A stretch of 32,111 nucleotides of DNA from Myxococcales bacterium (GTDB lineage Bacteria; Myxococcota_A; Polyangia; Polyangiales; Houyiibacteriaceae): contig JAHBWH010000090.1 in the NCBI GenBank assembly GCA_019637115.1, forward strand, positions 1-32,111, read 5' to 3'. The stretch's first letter is position 1, and each line of letters opens with the position of its first letter. Under the pieces are notes generated by a model. That model made no database searches, was not told where the DNA came from, and worked only from the letters and a program-made list of their open reading frames with translations. This document shows positions 8,898-16,805 of this stretch, in pieces. A program made the position numbers and the translations under genes.

Positions 8898-8903
8898 TAT
8901 GAT
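8898..8903 (+). promoter_or_regulatory. TATGAT -10 box six bases before the Rieske oxygenase start
   Basis: TATGAT matches the sigma-70 -10 at five of six positions and ends exactly six bases before the ATG at 8910, in the 48 bp gap after the TPR-like gene. No ribosome site is present. A leaderless transcript for the oxygenase and kinase genes is the natural reading. No good -35 is seen. Confidence 0.45.
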
Positions 8904-8909
8904 CCCCGC

Positions 8910-9980
8910 ATGACGACCGTGCCGCTCCGCGTCGTGGGACCCGACGTGCCTCGGGTGCTCGACGATTGGTACGTGCTCGCGAGCAGCCGCGAGCTGCGCA
9001 AGAAGCCGCTCGCCCGCGAGCTCTACGGCGCGCCGATCGCGCTCTTCCGCGACGAGCACGGGCGCGCCGCGGCGCTGGTGGATCGCTGCCCACACCGCAG
9101 CGTCCCGCTCTCTGGCGGGCGGGTCGAGGACGGCACGCTCGAGTGCCCCTACCACGGCTGGCGCTTCGCGGGGGACGGCCGCTGCGTGCGCGTCCCGGGC
9201 CTCACCGAAGAGCCCGACCACCGGACGCGGCGCTGCGCGAGCTATCCCGTCCGCGAGCAAGACGGCTGGGTGTGGGTCTGGGCCACCGCGGGAGACACGC
9301 CCACGCGTGAGCCTTTCCGCTTCCCGCTGCTCGACGACCCTCGCTACGCCTCGGTACGGCAGACGCTCGAGATGGCGGGCACCGTGCACGCGGCGGCGGA
9401 GAACGCCCTCGACGTCCCCCACACCGCCTTCCTGCATCGGGGCCTCTTTCGCGGCGCGGGCAAGACGAACGAGCTCGAGGTGCGCGTCCGCCGCCACCAC
9501 GATCGCGTCGAAGCCGAGTACATCGGCGAGCCGCGCCCCTCGGGCGCGCTCGGCCGCGTCCTCGCGCCGCGCGGCGGCGTGGTCGAGCACTTCGACCGCT
9601 TCATCCTGCCGAGCATCACGCAGGTCGAGTACCGACTCGGCGAGAGCCACGTGCTCGCCACGGTCGCCCTCACTCCGCGGACCGATCGACGTACCGTCAT
9701 GAACGCCGTCGTCTCCTTCCGGTTGCCCTTCGTTCCGCCGCGGCTCGCAGGGCTCGCGGGCGAGCTCCTCCGGCCGCTCGGGCTCTCGGTGCTCCGCCAG
9801 GACGCGACGATCCTCGCGCGGCAAGACGAGGCGATCGCGCGCTTCGGCGAAGCCCGCTTCGTGAGCACCGAGCTCGACGCGCTCGGGCCGACGATCGCCA
9901 AGCTCCTCCGCGCCGCCGCCCGCGGACGCGAGGCCGCGAGCGACGCGATCGACGAGCGCACCTTCCGGATGCGGGTCTGA
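8910..9980 (+). CDS. Rieske [2Fe-2S] non-heme iron oxygenase
   Basis: This is the oxygenase component of a monooxygenase or dioxygenase that needs a separate reductase; none is encoded nearby. The 356-residue protein has a Rieske cluster motif C60-x-H62-x16-C79-x2-H82. The mononuclear iron site is N165/D168/H171/H176 within ENALDVPHTAFLH. A C-terminal QDATILARQDEAI helix is typical of the vanillate demethylase / pheophorbide a oxygenase-like branch. No signal peptide or membrane anchor is evident, although the Pro-rich FRLPFVPPRLAGLAGELL stretch is hydrophobic and might touch membrane. The substrate is unknown; lipid, sterol-like or aromatic compounds are all possible. The stop overlaps the kinase start (TGATG), implying translational coupling. 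Confidence 0.9.
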   Translation: MTTVPLRVVGPDVPRVLDDWYVLASSRELRKKPLARELYGAPIALFRDEHGRAAALVDRCPHRSVPLSGGRVEDGTLECPYHGWRFAGDGRCVRVPGLTEEPDHRTRRCASYPVREQDGWVWVWATAGDTPTREPFRFPLLDDPRYASVRQTLEMAGTVHAAAENALDVPHTAFLHRGLFRGAGKTNELEVRVRRHHDRVEAEYIGEPRPSGALGRVLAPRGGVVEHFDRFILPSITQVEYRLGESHVLATVALTPRTDRRTVMNAVVSFRLPFVPPRLAGLAGELLRPLGLSVLRQDATILARQDEAIARFGEARFVSTELDALGPTIAKLLRAAARGREAASDAIDERTFRMRV

Positions 9981-10927
9981 TGGACGCTCGCCACGACCCG
10001 CCGCCGCGGCTCGGAGGGCGCTACGAGCTGCTCGACGTCGTCGGGCGAGGCGGCATGGCGTCCGTGTGGCGCGCCCACCACCACGGCGTCGCGGGCTTCC
10101 GGCGCCCGGTGGCGATCAAGCAGCTCCTCCCCTCGCTGGCGGCCAACGACCACGTCGCCGCGATGTTCGTCGAGGAGGCGCGGGTCGTCAGCGAGCTCTC
10201 CCACCCTCACGTCGTCCAGGTTCACGACTTCGGCCGCGACGACGACGGGCAGTACTTCATCGCGATGGAGCTCGTCGAAGGCACCGACCTCGGCTCGTGG
10301 ATCGTCCGCCACGTGAAGGTGGGAAAGCCGACCCCGTGGCGCCAGGTCGTCGCCATCGTGCAAGACGCGCTGCGTGGCTTGGCGGCCGCCCACGAGCGTC
10401 GCGACGAGAAGGGCGTGAGGGCGCCCGTCTTCCACCGAGACCTGACCCCGAGCAACGTGCTCATCTCGCGCCACGGCCAGGCCAAGCTCGCCGACTTCGG
10501 GCTCGCGCGCGCGATGGACCGCGTCACCATGACCTCTCCGGGGGTCGTGAAGGGCAAGATCGCGTACGTCGCCCCCGAGATGATCGCGGGGGCGCGCGCG
10601 AGCGAGGGCTCCGACCTCTACAGCCTCGGCGTCGTGCTCTGGGAGGCGCTCGCGGGGCGTCGCCTCTACGAGGGCGTCAGCGACCTCGAGCTCTTCGTCC
10701 GCGTCGGTCGAGGAGAGGTCCCGCCGCTCCGGGAGGTGCGCACGGACCTGCCCGAGGGCCTCTGCGCCGCTGCGGACCGGCTGCTCGCGAAGCACCCGGA
10801 CGAGCGATTCCGGAGCGCGGCGGCCGCGCGCGAGGCGCTGCGCGACGTGCTGCGCGCGGACGCGCGCGACGGGGGCGGGCCCCTCGAGCCGGAGGACGTC
10901 GCGGCGTATCTCGCGACGCTCTCCTGA
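9980..10927 (+). CDS. Hanks-type Ser/Thr protein kinase, cytoplasmic, kinase domain only
   Basis: A 315-residue protein kinase without a sensor or membrane domain. Visible motifs: Gly-rich loop GRGGMASV (22-29), VAIK with ATP-binding Lys47, an alphaC Glu in VEEARVV (about 65-71), catalytic HRD (152-154), Asn159, DFG (172-174), and APE (199-200 is its PE). The usual Lys two residues after the catalytic Asp is Thr156 (HRDLTPSN). Related Ser/Thr substitutions occur in other myxobacterial kinases, so activity is still likely. The activation segment MTSPGVVKGKIAYVAPE holds Thr/Ser autophosphorylation candidates. The gene begins inside the stop codon of the oxygenase gene, so the two are made together and the kinase may act on that pathway (inference). 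Its last codons, EPEDVAAYLATLS and stop, are duplicated just downstream. Confidence 0.92.
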   Translation: MDARHDPPPRLGGRYELLDVVGRGGMASVWRAHHHGVAGFRRPVAIKQLLPSLAANDHVAAMFVEEARVVSELSHPHVVQVHDFGRDDDGQYFIAMELVEGTDLGSWIVRHVKVGKPTPWRQVVAIVQDALRGLAAAHERRDEKGVRAPVFHRDLTPSNVLISRHGQAKLADFGLARAMDRVTMTSPGVVKGKIAYVAPEMIAGARASEGSDLYSLGVVLWEALAGRRLYEGVSDLELFVRVGRGEVPPLREVRTDLPEGLCAAADRLLAKHPDERFRSAAAAREALRDVLRADARDGGGPLEPEDVAAYLATLS

Positions 10928-11030
10928 GCGAGAGGGCTGCCGGTCCTCGAGCCGGAGGACGTCGCGGCATATCGCGCGACGCTCTCCTGAGCGAGAGGGC
11001 CGGAGGACGTCGCGCGTCTCTCGCGATGGG
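10882..11030 (+). repeat. Tandem duplication of the kinase 3' end, 2 to 3 copies
   Basis: A 56-base block (10882-10937) covering the last codons, the TGA and ten following bases recurs at 10945-11000 with three differences. A partial third copy starts at 11000 (CCGGAGGACGTCGCG, then diverged). The first period is 63 bases, a multiple of three. The second copy would therefore read EPEDVAAYRATLS and stop in the same frame, followed by a third PEDVA-like echo. Confidence 0.9.
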
Positions 11031-11034
11031 AGGC

Positions 11035-11050
11035 CTCGGGAGGTCCCGAG
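11035..11050. terminator. Hairpin between convergent genes, possible bidirectional terminator
   Basis: CTCGGG-AGGT-CCCGAG forms a perfect six-base stem with a four-base loop. It lies between the kinase gene and the minus-strand regulator, 13 bases past the regulator's stop. No T-run follows on either strand, so intrinsic termination is only a possibility. Confidence 0.3.
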
Positions 11051-11063
11051 ACCGCGCGCGTCC

Positions 11064-11957
11064 TCAGGTTCGCGGCCGGACGCCCGTCTCGTCGCGACGG
11101 AGCGGCGGCAGCTCGGCTTCGACGTCGGAGCGCATCGCCGCGAGGTTCGCGAGGTTCGCGCGCGCCCGCAGGCGCGCAGCGCGTCCGAGGCGGTGGCTCA
11201 GCACCTGCGCCGCCACCTCGGTGCGCTTGAGCACGCGCGCCGCGGCGTCCTTGACGCTCCCGATCGAGATCCCGAGCGCGTCCGCGAGCTCCCGCTGGGT
11301 GGCGGTGCGTCCCGCGAACACGACCAGCCGGAGCTCCTCGGCCGTGAGCTCGGGGTGCTCCAGCGCCAGGAGGAGCACGTCTTCGTCCTCGTCTTCGATG
11401 CAGGGGCGATCGCGACCCGGCTCGTCCCAAGGGACGGCGCGCGAAGGGTCGTAGCCGCCGACCGGTAGCCCGTCGTGCGAGACGCCGACGCACCCATAGA
11501 CGTGCTCGCGCAGCGCGAAGCCGGTGGTCGGCCAGGTCACCACCTCGAGCCCGGCCGCCCGGGCGCGCGAGGCCCGGCTGTCTCCGGCGTCGAGCACCGC
11601 GACTCGCGCGCCCTCAAAGCCACGCACCGCGAGCTCCTGCACCCACCGGAACGCCTGGCGTTCACCAGGGTCGAGCCGCACCAGCACCATGGACGCCCCG
11701 AGCGCCCGGCCGTTCAAGGGCTGGTCGCCGCGCCGCCGCCTCACCAGCGGCGAGAAGAGCGCGCGCTCGGCTTGCTCGATCGAGCCCACCGGCACCACGT
11801 CGAGCGCCGGCAGCGCCTGCCACATGCACGCGCGCGCGACGTCGCGCGGGTCGAGGTAGAGCGCCACCGGGCGCTGGTCGATCTGCGGCACCGGCAGCAT
11901 CGTCGCGGGGGGGTCTAGCGGATCCGGTGTGGGCGGTCGACGTCTCTCGCGTGTCAT
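11064..11957 (-). CDS. Transcriptional regulator with degenerate receiver-like domain and HTH
   Basis: A 297-residue, probably DNA-binding protein. Residues about 30-150 look like a CheY-type alternating fold: VALYLDPRD as beta1, MVLVRLDPG as beta3, ARVAVLDAG as beta4, LEVVTWPTT as beta5. The acidic pair after beta1 is reduced to a single Asp-Arg-Asp arrangement and the conserved beta5 Lys is absent, so phosphorylation is doubtful. A Gly/Pro linker and the acid cluster IEDEDEDV (187-194) lead to an HTH at about 203-246 (LTAEELRLVVFAGRTATQ, then ELADALGISIGSVKDAAARV), which resembles sigma region 4/LuxR-type helices. An Arg/Ala-rich helix closes the protein. The ATG at 11957 is used; Met20 (11900) is an alternative. 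It is transcribed divergently from the toxin-like operon starting at 12174 and could regulate it (inference). Confidence 0.75.
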   Translation of the reverse strand: MTRERRRPPTPDPLDPPATMLPVPQIDQRPVALYLDPRDVARACMWQALPALDVVPVGSIEQAERALFSPLVRRRRGDQPLNGRALGASMVLVRLDPGERQAFRWVQELAVRGFEGARVAVLDAGDSRASRARAAGLEVVTWPTTGFALREHVYGCVGVSHDGLPVGGYDPSRAVPWDEPGRDRPCIEDEDEDVLLLALEHPELTAEELRLVVFAGRTATQRELADALGISIGSVKDAAARVLKRTEVAAQVLSHRLGRAARLRARANLANLAAMRSDVEAELPPLRRDETGVRPRT

Positions 11958-12149
11958 GCGAGCCGTCTCGGCCGCGCCGTGAACGAGTTGCGTCCGTCGG
12001 CTCGGTCGTTGGGTGATTCCTCACGTGGCTGGGGTCGAGGGACGCTGGGGCGTGAGCGTTGTTCGCTGAGTTTTGTGGAAAGTGAGCGGCGCTCGATTCG
12101 GTCGTGCCGTCGAGAATTTGCAATGAGCTGGGAATAAAAACGCACGAAC

Positions 12150-12164
12150 CCGTCCGTCGGACGG
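12150..12164. promoter_or_regulatory. Perfect inverted repeat before the large-lipoprotein operon
   Basis: CCGTCC-GTC-GGACGG (six-base arms, three-base spacer) ends nine bases before the GTG at 12174. It could be an operator, perhaps for the divergently encoded HTH protein, or a small hairpin at the 5' end of the message. The 216 bp divergent intergenic region around it (11958-12173) has a locally lower-GC patch at about 12060-12140, as expected of promoters, but no convincing -35/-10 pair was found. Confidence 0.35.
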
Positions 12165-12173
12165 TAACGGCGC

Positions 12174-15100
12174 GTGAACGTCTCCCGCATCTTCGAGCGC
12201 GTGAGATCCTCGACTCTCTTCGTACGCGCCAGCCTCGCGCTCCTCGCGTCTTCGTGCATCGCTCCGGCAGAGACCGCCGGATCGCTGGACGGGTCTCTGC
12301 GGCCGGAGGTCGTGGCCGCGCTCGAAGGGGCCTTCGTCGACGCGATGCTCTACTGCGGGCCGCTCCTCACGGACGGCCCAATCCGTCAGACCGCCGTCGG
12401 CGAGCTGGGCGACGCGGCCCTCTCGCGTTACGCCTGGACGCCTGGCCAGCGGACCACGATCCTCGACGGCCCCCACGCCGGCCAGCGCCCGCGTTACGAG
12501 CGCGACCCGCAGGCAAACCCGTGCGTCTTCGCGATCTCGCGCGAGGGCGGGGCGCGGGACATCGACGCCCGGGTCGAGGACGGCTTCTGCCGCGCAGAGA
12601 TCGCGTACTGCCTCGGTCGCGAGCTCTCGCTGCGCGCGGAATCGCTCGCCGACCCCGTCTCGGAGGTCGCCCTCGAGGCGGCGCTCCTTCGCGTGGCGCG
12701 CGAGCGTTTCCAGGCTTCGCTCGTCGAGAACCTCTCGTCGGTCGCCTTCTACGAGGATCGCTGCTTCCGGAGCGACCGTGGGCCCTGGCAGTTCGAGTGC
12801 AACCGCCTCCAGGACACGGGCGGAGGCTTCCGCGCACAGCTCGAGGGCAGGATCCTCGACGCGGTCCTGCAGATCGAGCGGCTCGCGGGTCGAGAGGTCG
12901 ACGCGCGCGTGCGGCAGTCCGAGGCCGAGACCTCGGTCGAGGACGCGCTCGATCCCGCGTTCGCCGTCGAGCGCCTCTGGGGAGAGCGAGGTCACCGCAC
13001 CCGCGCGCTCGAGGCGCTCTTCGGCCGCGTCGGCACCGCGGAGCGCTCGTCGGCGCGCAACCTGCGCCGCCACGCCGACATGCCGCTGCCCACGACCGCC
13101 TTCGAGGATGATCGCGCGCGCCTCGCGCTACAGCTCCTCGCCGAGATGGAGGTCCCCCTCGGGATCGCAGGCGCCCCCAACGGGCGCGGGCCCCTCTCGA
13201 GCCTCGGGTGGTGGGAGAGCGAGCTCGCGGTGGCGGCCGTCTACCACCTCCTCGATCATCGCCTCGCCGCGTCCCTCGGTTACCCGCCCTACGCCGACGA
13301 CACGAGCCCGGAGGCCGCGCCGCTCCTGGCGCGTCGGCCGCTCACGGACGCAGAGCTGGTCACGTTCGCGACGAACCCCCTCCCCGCGGGAACCTCACCG
13401 CTCCGGAGCGAGCACCAGCTCGGTCTCGAGGACGTGCGCGACGCGCTCGAGCTCGCAGCCGAGCTCTTAGACGTCCAAGACGCCTCGTTCGAGCGACGCC
13501 TGCAGGTTCGCTGGGGGCAGCTCGGGATCTTCGCGCTTCGCTTCGATCAAATCGCGGACCGGCCCGTGCGGCTCGTCGCGTCGGCGCTGGCGGAGGACGA
13601 GACCGCGACGACCTGGGACGCGATGGCGACCGGGCTCGGCTTCGTGCCGCGCGACGGGGGCCGCATGCACGTCACGAACGGCTACCAGCTCAACCTCGCG
13701 CGGGTCGACTCTACGCAACGTGTCGCGATCGAGCAGGACGAGCGCCCTCCGCTCGGCGCGGCGCAGGTCCTCCACGCCGCCCGCGTGCATGCGTCGCGGC
13801 TCGCGAGCGCGACGCCGCGCTTCGTGCGTCCGGCCGTCTACGCCGAGCTGCGCGCCTTCGTCGATCGCGCCATCGGACCGACCTGGGCCGAGATTGATCG
13901 CGACGAGGACCTCCGCTGCGAGTGCGACCCGCGACGCACCGGGAGCACCAACCTCGTGCCCGTCTCGCTGGTCCAGCCGACCGTGGACCTCGGGGTCTCG
14001 TCGTCGGGGACGATCGGCGGCCTCGGCGGCAGCCTCGGAGGGAGTCTCGGCGGAAACCTCGGCGGAAACCTCGGCGGGGGCCTCACGCCGATCACTCCGA
14101 TCGTCCCCATCGACCCGATCCTCCCCACGCCCATCGATCCGATCATTCCCCCCATCATCCCGTCGATCTGCACGGTCTTGGACCCCTACACGCTCCCGCT
14201 CTACGCCCCCTGCACGGCCTGCGGCGGCTGCGTGCCGACGCGCGCCGAGGCGACCGACGCCCTCCACTGGCAGATCGTGCAGCCTACCGACGCTGCGCTC
14301 GCGGGCGTCCCGGTGGCGGTCCGGTCCTACGAAGAGGCCCGCTGCCTCATCGAGGATCGTTTCCCTGGCGCAGAGGGGCCGTGCCGGGTCGTCCCCATCG
14401 AGCTCGAAGAGGTCTCGGCGCGGAGCCACGCGCCCCTCGGCTACCTCGCCCGCCGCTTCCGGCTGCCGAGCCCGAACTCGTACGCCTCGTCGGGCGTGAA
14501 CGCCCGCGCGTACGTGCTCTGGTGGAGTCCCGGCGGTCCCTCGCGTCCGCAGGGGCGCTACGAGCTCGTCGACGTCGTCCGCCCCCGCAACCGCGCGGCG
14601 CTGCACACCCTTGGTGGCACCTTCGAGAAGACCGCGAGCCAGCTCTGGGCGCGTCTGCCCGGACGCGCCTCGCGGGCCGCCTACAAATCCTCGGGCGTCG
14701 AGACGGCGCTGCTGCCGCCCCTCGAGGGGGAGCTCACCGACGACGGAGACGCCTTCGAGAGCTCGTTCGCGCACTACCTCCGCGAGGCACGCGTCGCCGC
14801 CGAGCTCGCGTCCGACCAGCTCGTGCGCGCCCGCGACGCCGAGCTCGAGGCGCGGCTCGAGGACGCGCGCGATCCGCTCCAGCGCGAGCTCGCCGCGCTC
14901 GCCGAGACCGAGGCGCTCTCGGGCCTCTGCGGCACGGAGGGGCGGTGCGACGTCCCGCGCATCGCGGATGCTTCGACGCTCGGCTCGGTCGGCCTCGTGC
15001 GCGCGACGCCCGCGCCCGAGCTCAGCGACGGCGCGTCCTGCACCAACGTCCTGCGCGTCGTCTTCGACGACTTCGACCTCACGGACGACTCGGACGACGG

Positions 15101-16805
15101 TCGCGAGCGCATCCGCCAGCTCGGGACACGCCTCGAGACCGCGCTCGCGTGCACCGTCCACGAGCTCACGCGCGTGACCGCCGAGCTCCCGCTCCGCGGC
15201 GTGCCGGAGGTGGTGCTCGACGAGGTGCTCGCCGACGGGCCCGGGCACATGGGCGCCTATGACGGGGAGCTGCGCGATCAGCTCATCCACGCCTTCCAGG
15301 CCCTCGCGGACATCCGCTCCGGTTTCCGACGCTTCGACGCGCAGGCCGAGGCGGTCCGCGCCTCCAACCGCGCGGCGATGGAGCGCGTGAACGACGCGAA
15401 CGTCGATGAGCAGGAGCGGCGCCTCTGCAAGTGGAGGATGGCCAACCAGGTGATCGGATCGGTCGCGTCCATCGCCAGCTCGATCGGAAGCGCCGGCGGA
15501 AAGTGGCAGAACAACGCGACGAGCGGCGCGTCGATCTCGAGAGAGGTCGGCTCGCTCGGCGGCGCCGTCGCAAGCCACGCGCACTCGGGCGGCTGCGAGA
15601 ACAACTTCGGCGCTGAGGACCGCGCGGCAGAGGCCACGCTACAGCTCGCGCGCAACCTCGAGGCTTTCCGCGGCGTCGCGTTCGCCGCCCGGAGCGCCAT
15701 CGTCGAGCTCTACTCGCGGATCGCCGTCATCGACGGGCTCGCCGAGCGCGCCGAGCTGGTGCGCCAGCGTCGACGTGTGCTCGAACGGATCGCCGCGACC
15801 GACTCGCTTGCGGACCTGCCCGAGTGGCGCAGCCTCCAGGCTCACTCGGCGCAGCGCGCCGACCGCAGCCTCGCGCGGGCGGTCGCGGCGGCGCACGTCG
15901 CGCGCCGCGCGATCGAGCTCCGCTTCGCGCTCGACCTCTCCAGCATGGCGGAGGCCGAGCCCTTCGTCTCGGCGCCCGCGACCTGGGTCGACACGCTCGG
16001 CGACGTGCCGCGGGCGCTGATCTCGGCGCCCGACGAAGCCGGCGAGGCCCGCGAGATCGGCATGGCCGCCGAGGCCATCCTCGACTACGTCGACCGTCTC
16101 GAGCGCTTCGTCGAGGGATACCCGTTCGCCCGCCGCTTTCGCGACGGGACCGACGAGCAAGTCCTCGAGCTCGGGACCCTGCTCGGCGCACCGGACGGCG
16201 CGCCGATCCAAGACCTCCTCAGCTACCAATGCCGAGACCTCGATCGACCGCTGCGCGGCGGCTTCGTCGAGGGGGCGCCGCGCGAGGGGCGCGAGCCCTG
16301 CGAGGACTTCGGCGGCGTCCGGTGGGCAGAACTCGCCTTCGAGATCCCGACCGAGCTCCGCGGTTACCTGCGCGATCGCCTCGTGGCCGACGCGTTCAAC
16401 CACCGCGCGGAGGCCGTCGGCCTGAACTTCGTCGGAAGCGGCGTCCTCGACTGCGAGCGCGCGCGCGCGCCCAACGAGTGCTACTCGGACGGGAACGTCC
16501 GCTACGAGCTGCGCCAAGGGGGCGACGTGATGCTGACGAGCTTCGAGGGCCAGCGGCACACGTTCGCGATGGAGCCGGGCGTCATCCGAGCGGGCCGCGC
16601 GCTCACGGCCGAGCGTGACCTCGGCAACCCGATGAGCGCGGTCGATCGAGCCTTCGTAGAGCCCTACCTGCGGCGCGAGCTGCGCGGGAGGCCGCTCGCG
16701 GGGCTCTACGTTTTGCGGGTGCATGGGCGCCCGGAGCTGCGTTGGTCCCGCCTCGAGCGGATCCAGCTGCTGCTCGCCTACCGCTACTGGACGAGGCAAC
16801 GATGA
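12174..16805 (+). CDS. Giant lipoprotein, TcA-like architecture (paralogue 1)
   Basis: A 1543-residue exported protein, first of three overlapping genes. The N-terminus has an Arg-rich n-region, hydrophobic core and imperfect lipobox (LASSC, Cys28). An internal GTG at 12201 would give a neater signal peptide (MRSSTLFVRASLALL). Neither start has a Shine-Dalgarno. Residues 50-600 are helical with conserved Cys blocks (EGFCRAEIAYCLGREL; RCF and FECNRL). Residues 614-665 form a Gly-rich GGSLGG/GGNLGG stretch, then a Pro-Ile repeat, absent from the paralogue. Residues about 850-1080 are long amphipathic helices (YLREARVAAELASDQLVRAR). Cys1085 and Cys1141 flank a Gly/Ser/Ala-rich segment. More helices follow (residues 1150-1290), then a beta-rich end with a C-x11-C loop and the final strand QLLLAYRYWTRQR. 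About half the residues in the last 160 match the gene at 18265. A role as a Tc-like translocator is inference. Confidence 0.85.
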   Translation: MNVSRIFERVRSSTLFVRASLALLASSCIAPAETAGSLDGSLRPEVVAALEGAFVDAMLYCGPLLTDGPIRQTAVGELGDAALSRYAWTPGQRTTILDGPHAGQRPRYERDPQANPCVFAISREGGARDIDARVEDGFCRAEIAYCLGRELSLRAESLADPVSEVALEAALLRVARERFQASLVENLSSVAFYEDRCFRSDRGPWQFECNRLQDTGGGFRAQLEGRILDAVLQIERLAGREVDARVRQSEAETSVEDALDPAFAVERLWGERGHRTRALEALFGRVGTAERSSARNLRRHADMPLPTTAFEDDRARLALQLLAEMEVPLGIAGAPNGRGPLSSLGWWESELAVAAVYHLLDHRLAASLGYPPYADDTSPEAAPLLARRPLTDAELVTFATNPLPAGTSPLRSEHQLGLEDVRDALELAAELLDVQDASFERRLQVRWGQLGIFALRFDQIADRPVRLVASALAEDETATTWDAMATGLGFVPRDGGRMHVTNGYQLNLARVDSTQRVAIEQDERPPLGAAQVLHAARVHASRLASATPRFVRPAVYAELRAFVDRAIGPTWAEIDRDEDLRCECDPRRTGSTNLVPVSLVQPTVDLGVSSSGTIGGLGGSLGGSLGGNLGGNLGGGLTPITPIVPIDPILPTPIDPIIPPIIPSICTVLDPYTLPLYAPCTACGGCVPTRAEATDALHWQIVQPTDAALAGVPVAVRSYEEARCLIEDRFPGAEGPCRVVPIELEEVSARSHAPLGYLARRFRLPSPNSYASSGVNARAYVLWWSPGGPSRPQGRYELVDVVRPRNRAALHTLGGTFEKTASQLWARLPGRASRAAYKSSGVETALLPPLEGELTDDGDAFESSFAHYLREARVAAELASDQLVRARDAELEARLEDARDPLQRELAALAETEALSGLCGTEGRCDVPRIADASTLGSVGLVRATPAPELSDGASCTNVLRVVFDDFDLTDDSDDGRERIRQLGTRLETALACTVHELTRVTAELPLRGVPEVVLDEVLADGPGHMGAYDGELRDQLIHAFQALADIRSGFRRFDAQAEAVRASNRAAMERVNDANVDEQERRLCKWRMANQVIGSVASIASSIGSAGGKWQNNATSGASISREVGSLGGAVASHAHSGGCENNFGAEDRAAEATLQLARNLEAFRGVAFAARSAIVELYSRIAVIDGLAERAELVRQRRRVLERIAATDSLADLPEWRSLQAHSAQRADRSLARAVAAAHVARRAIELRFALDLSSMAEAEPFVSAPATWVDTLGDVPRALISAPDEAGEAREIGMAAEAILDYVDRLERFVEGYPFARRFRDGTDEQVLELGTLLGAPDGAPIQDLLSYQCRDLDRPLRGGFVEGAPREGREPCEDFGGVRWAELAFEIPTELRGYLRDRLVADAFNHRAEAVGLNFVGSGVLDCERARAPNECYSDGNVRYELRQGGDVMLTSFEGQRHTFAMEPGVIRAGRALTAERDLGNPMSAVDRAFVEPYLRRELRGRPLAGLYVLRVHGRPELRWSRLERIQLLLAYRYWTRQR
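14016..14085 (+). repeat. In-gene 12-bp repeat encoding a Gly-rich linker
   Basis: Units close to GGCGGAAACCTC recur with period 12 and encode GGSLGG, GGNLGG and GGGL. The following 80 bases are rich in ATCGATCC/ATCCCC-type words that encode a Pro-Ile-Asp linker. The second paralogue lacks both. This looks like a recent slippage-driven insertion at a domain boundary. Confidence 0.75.
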
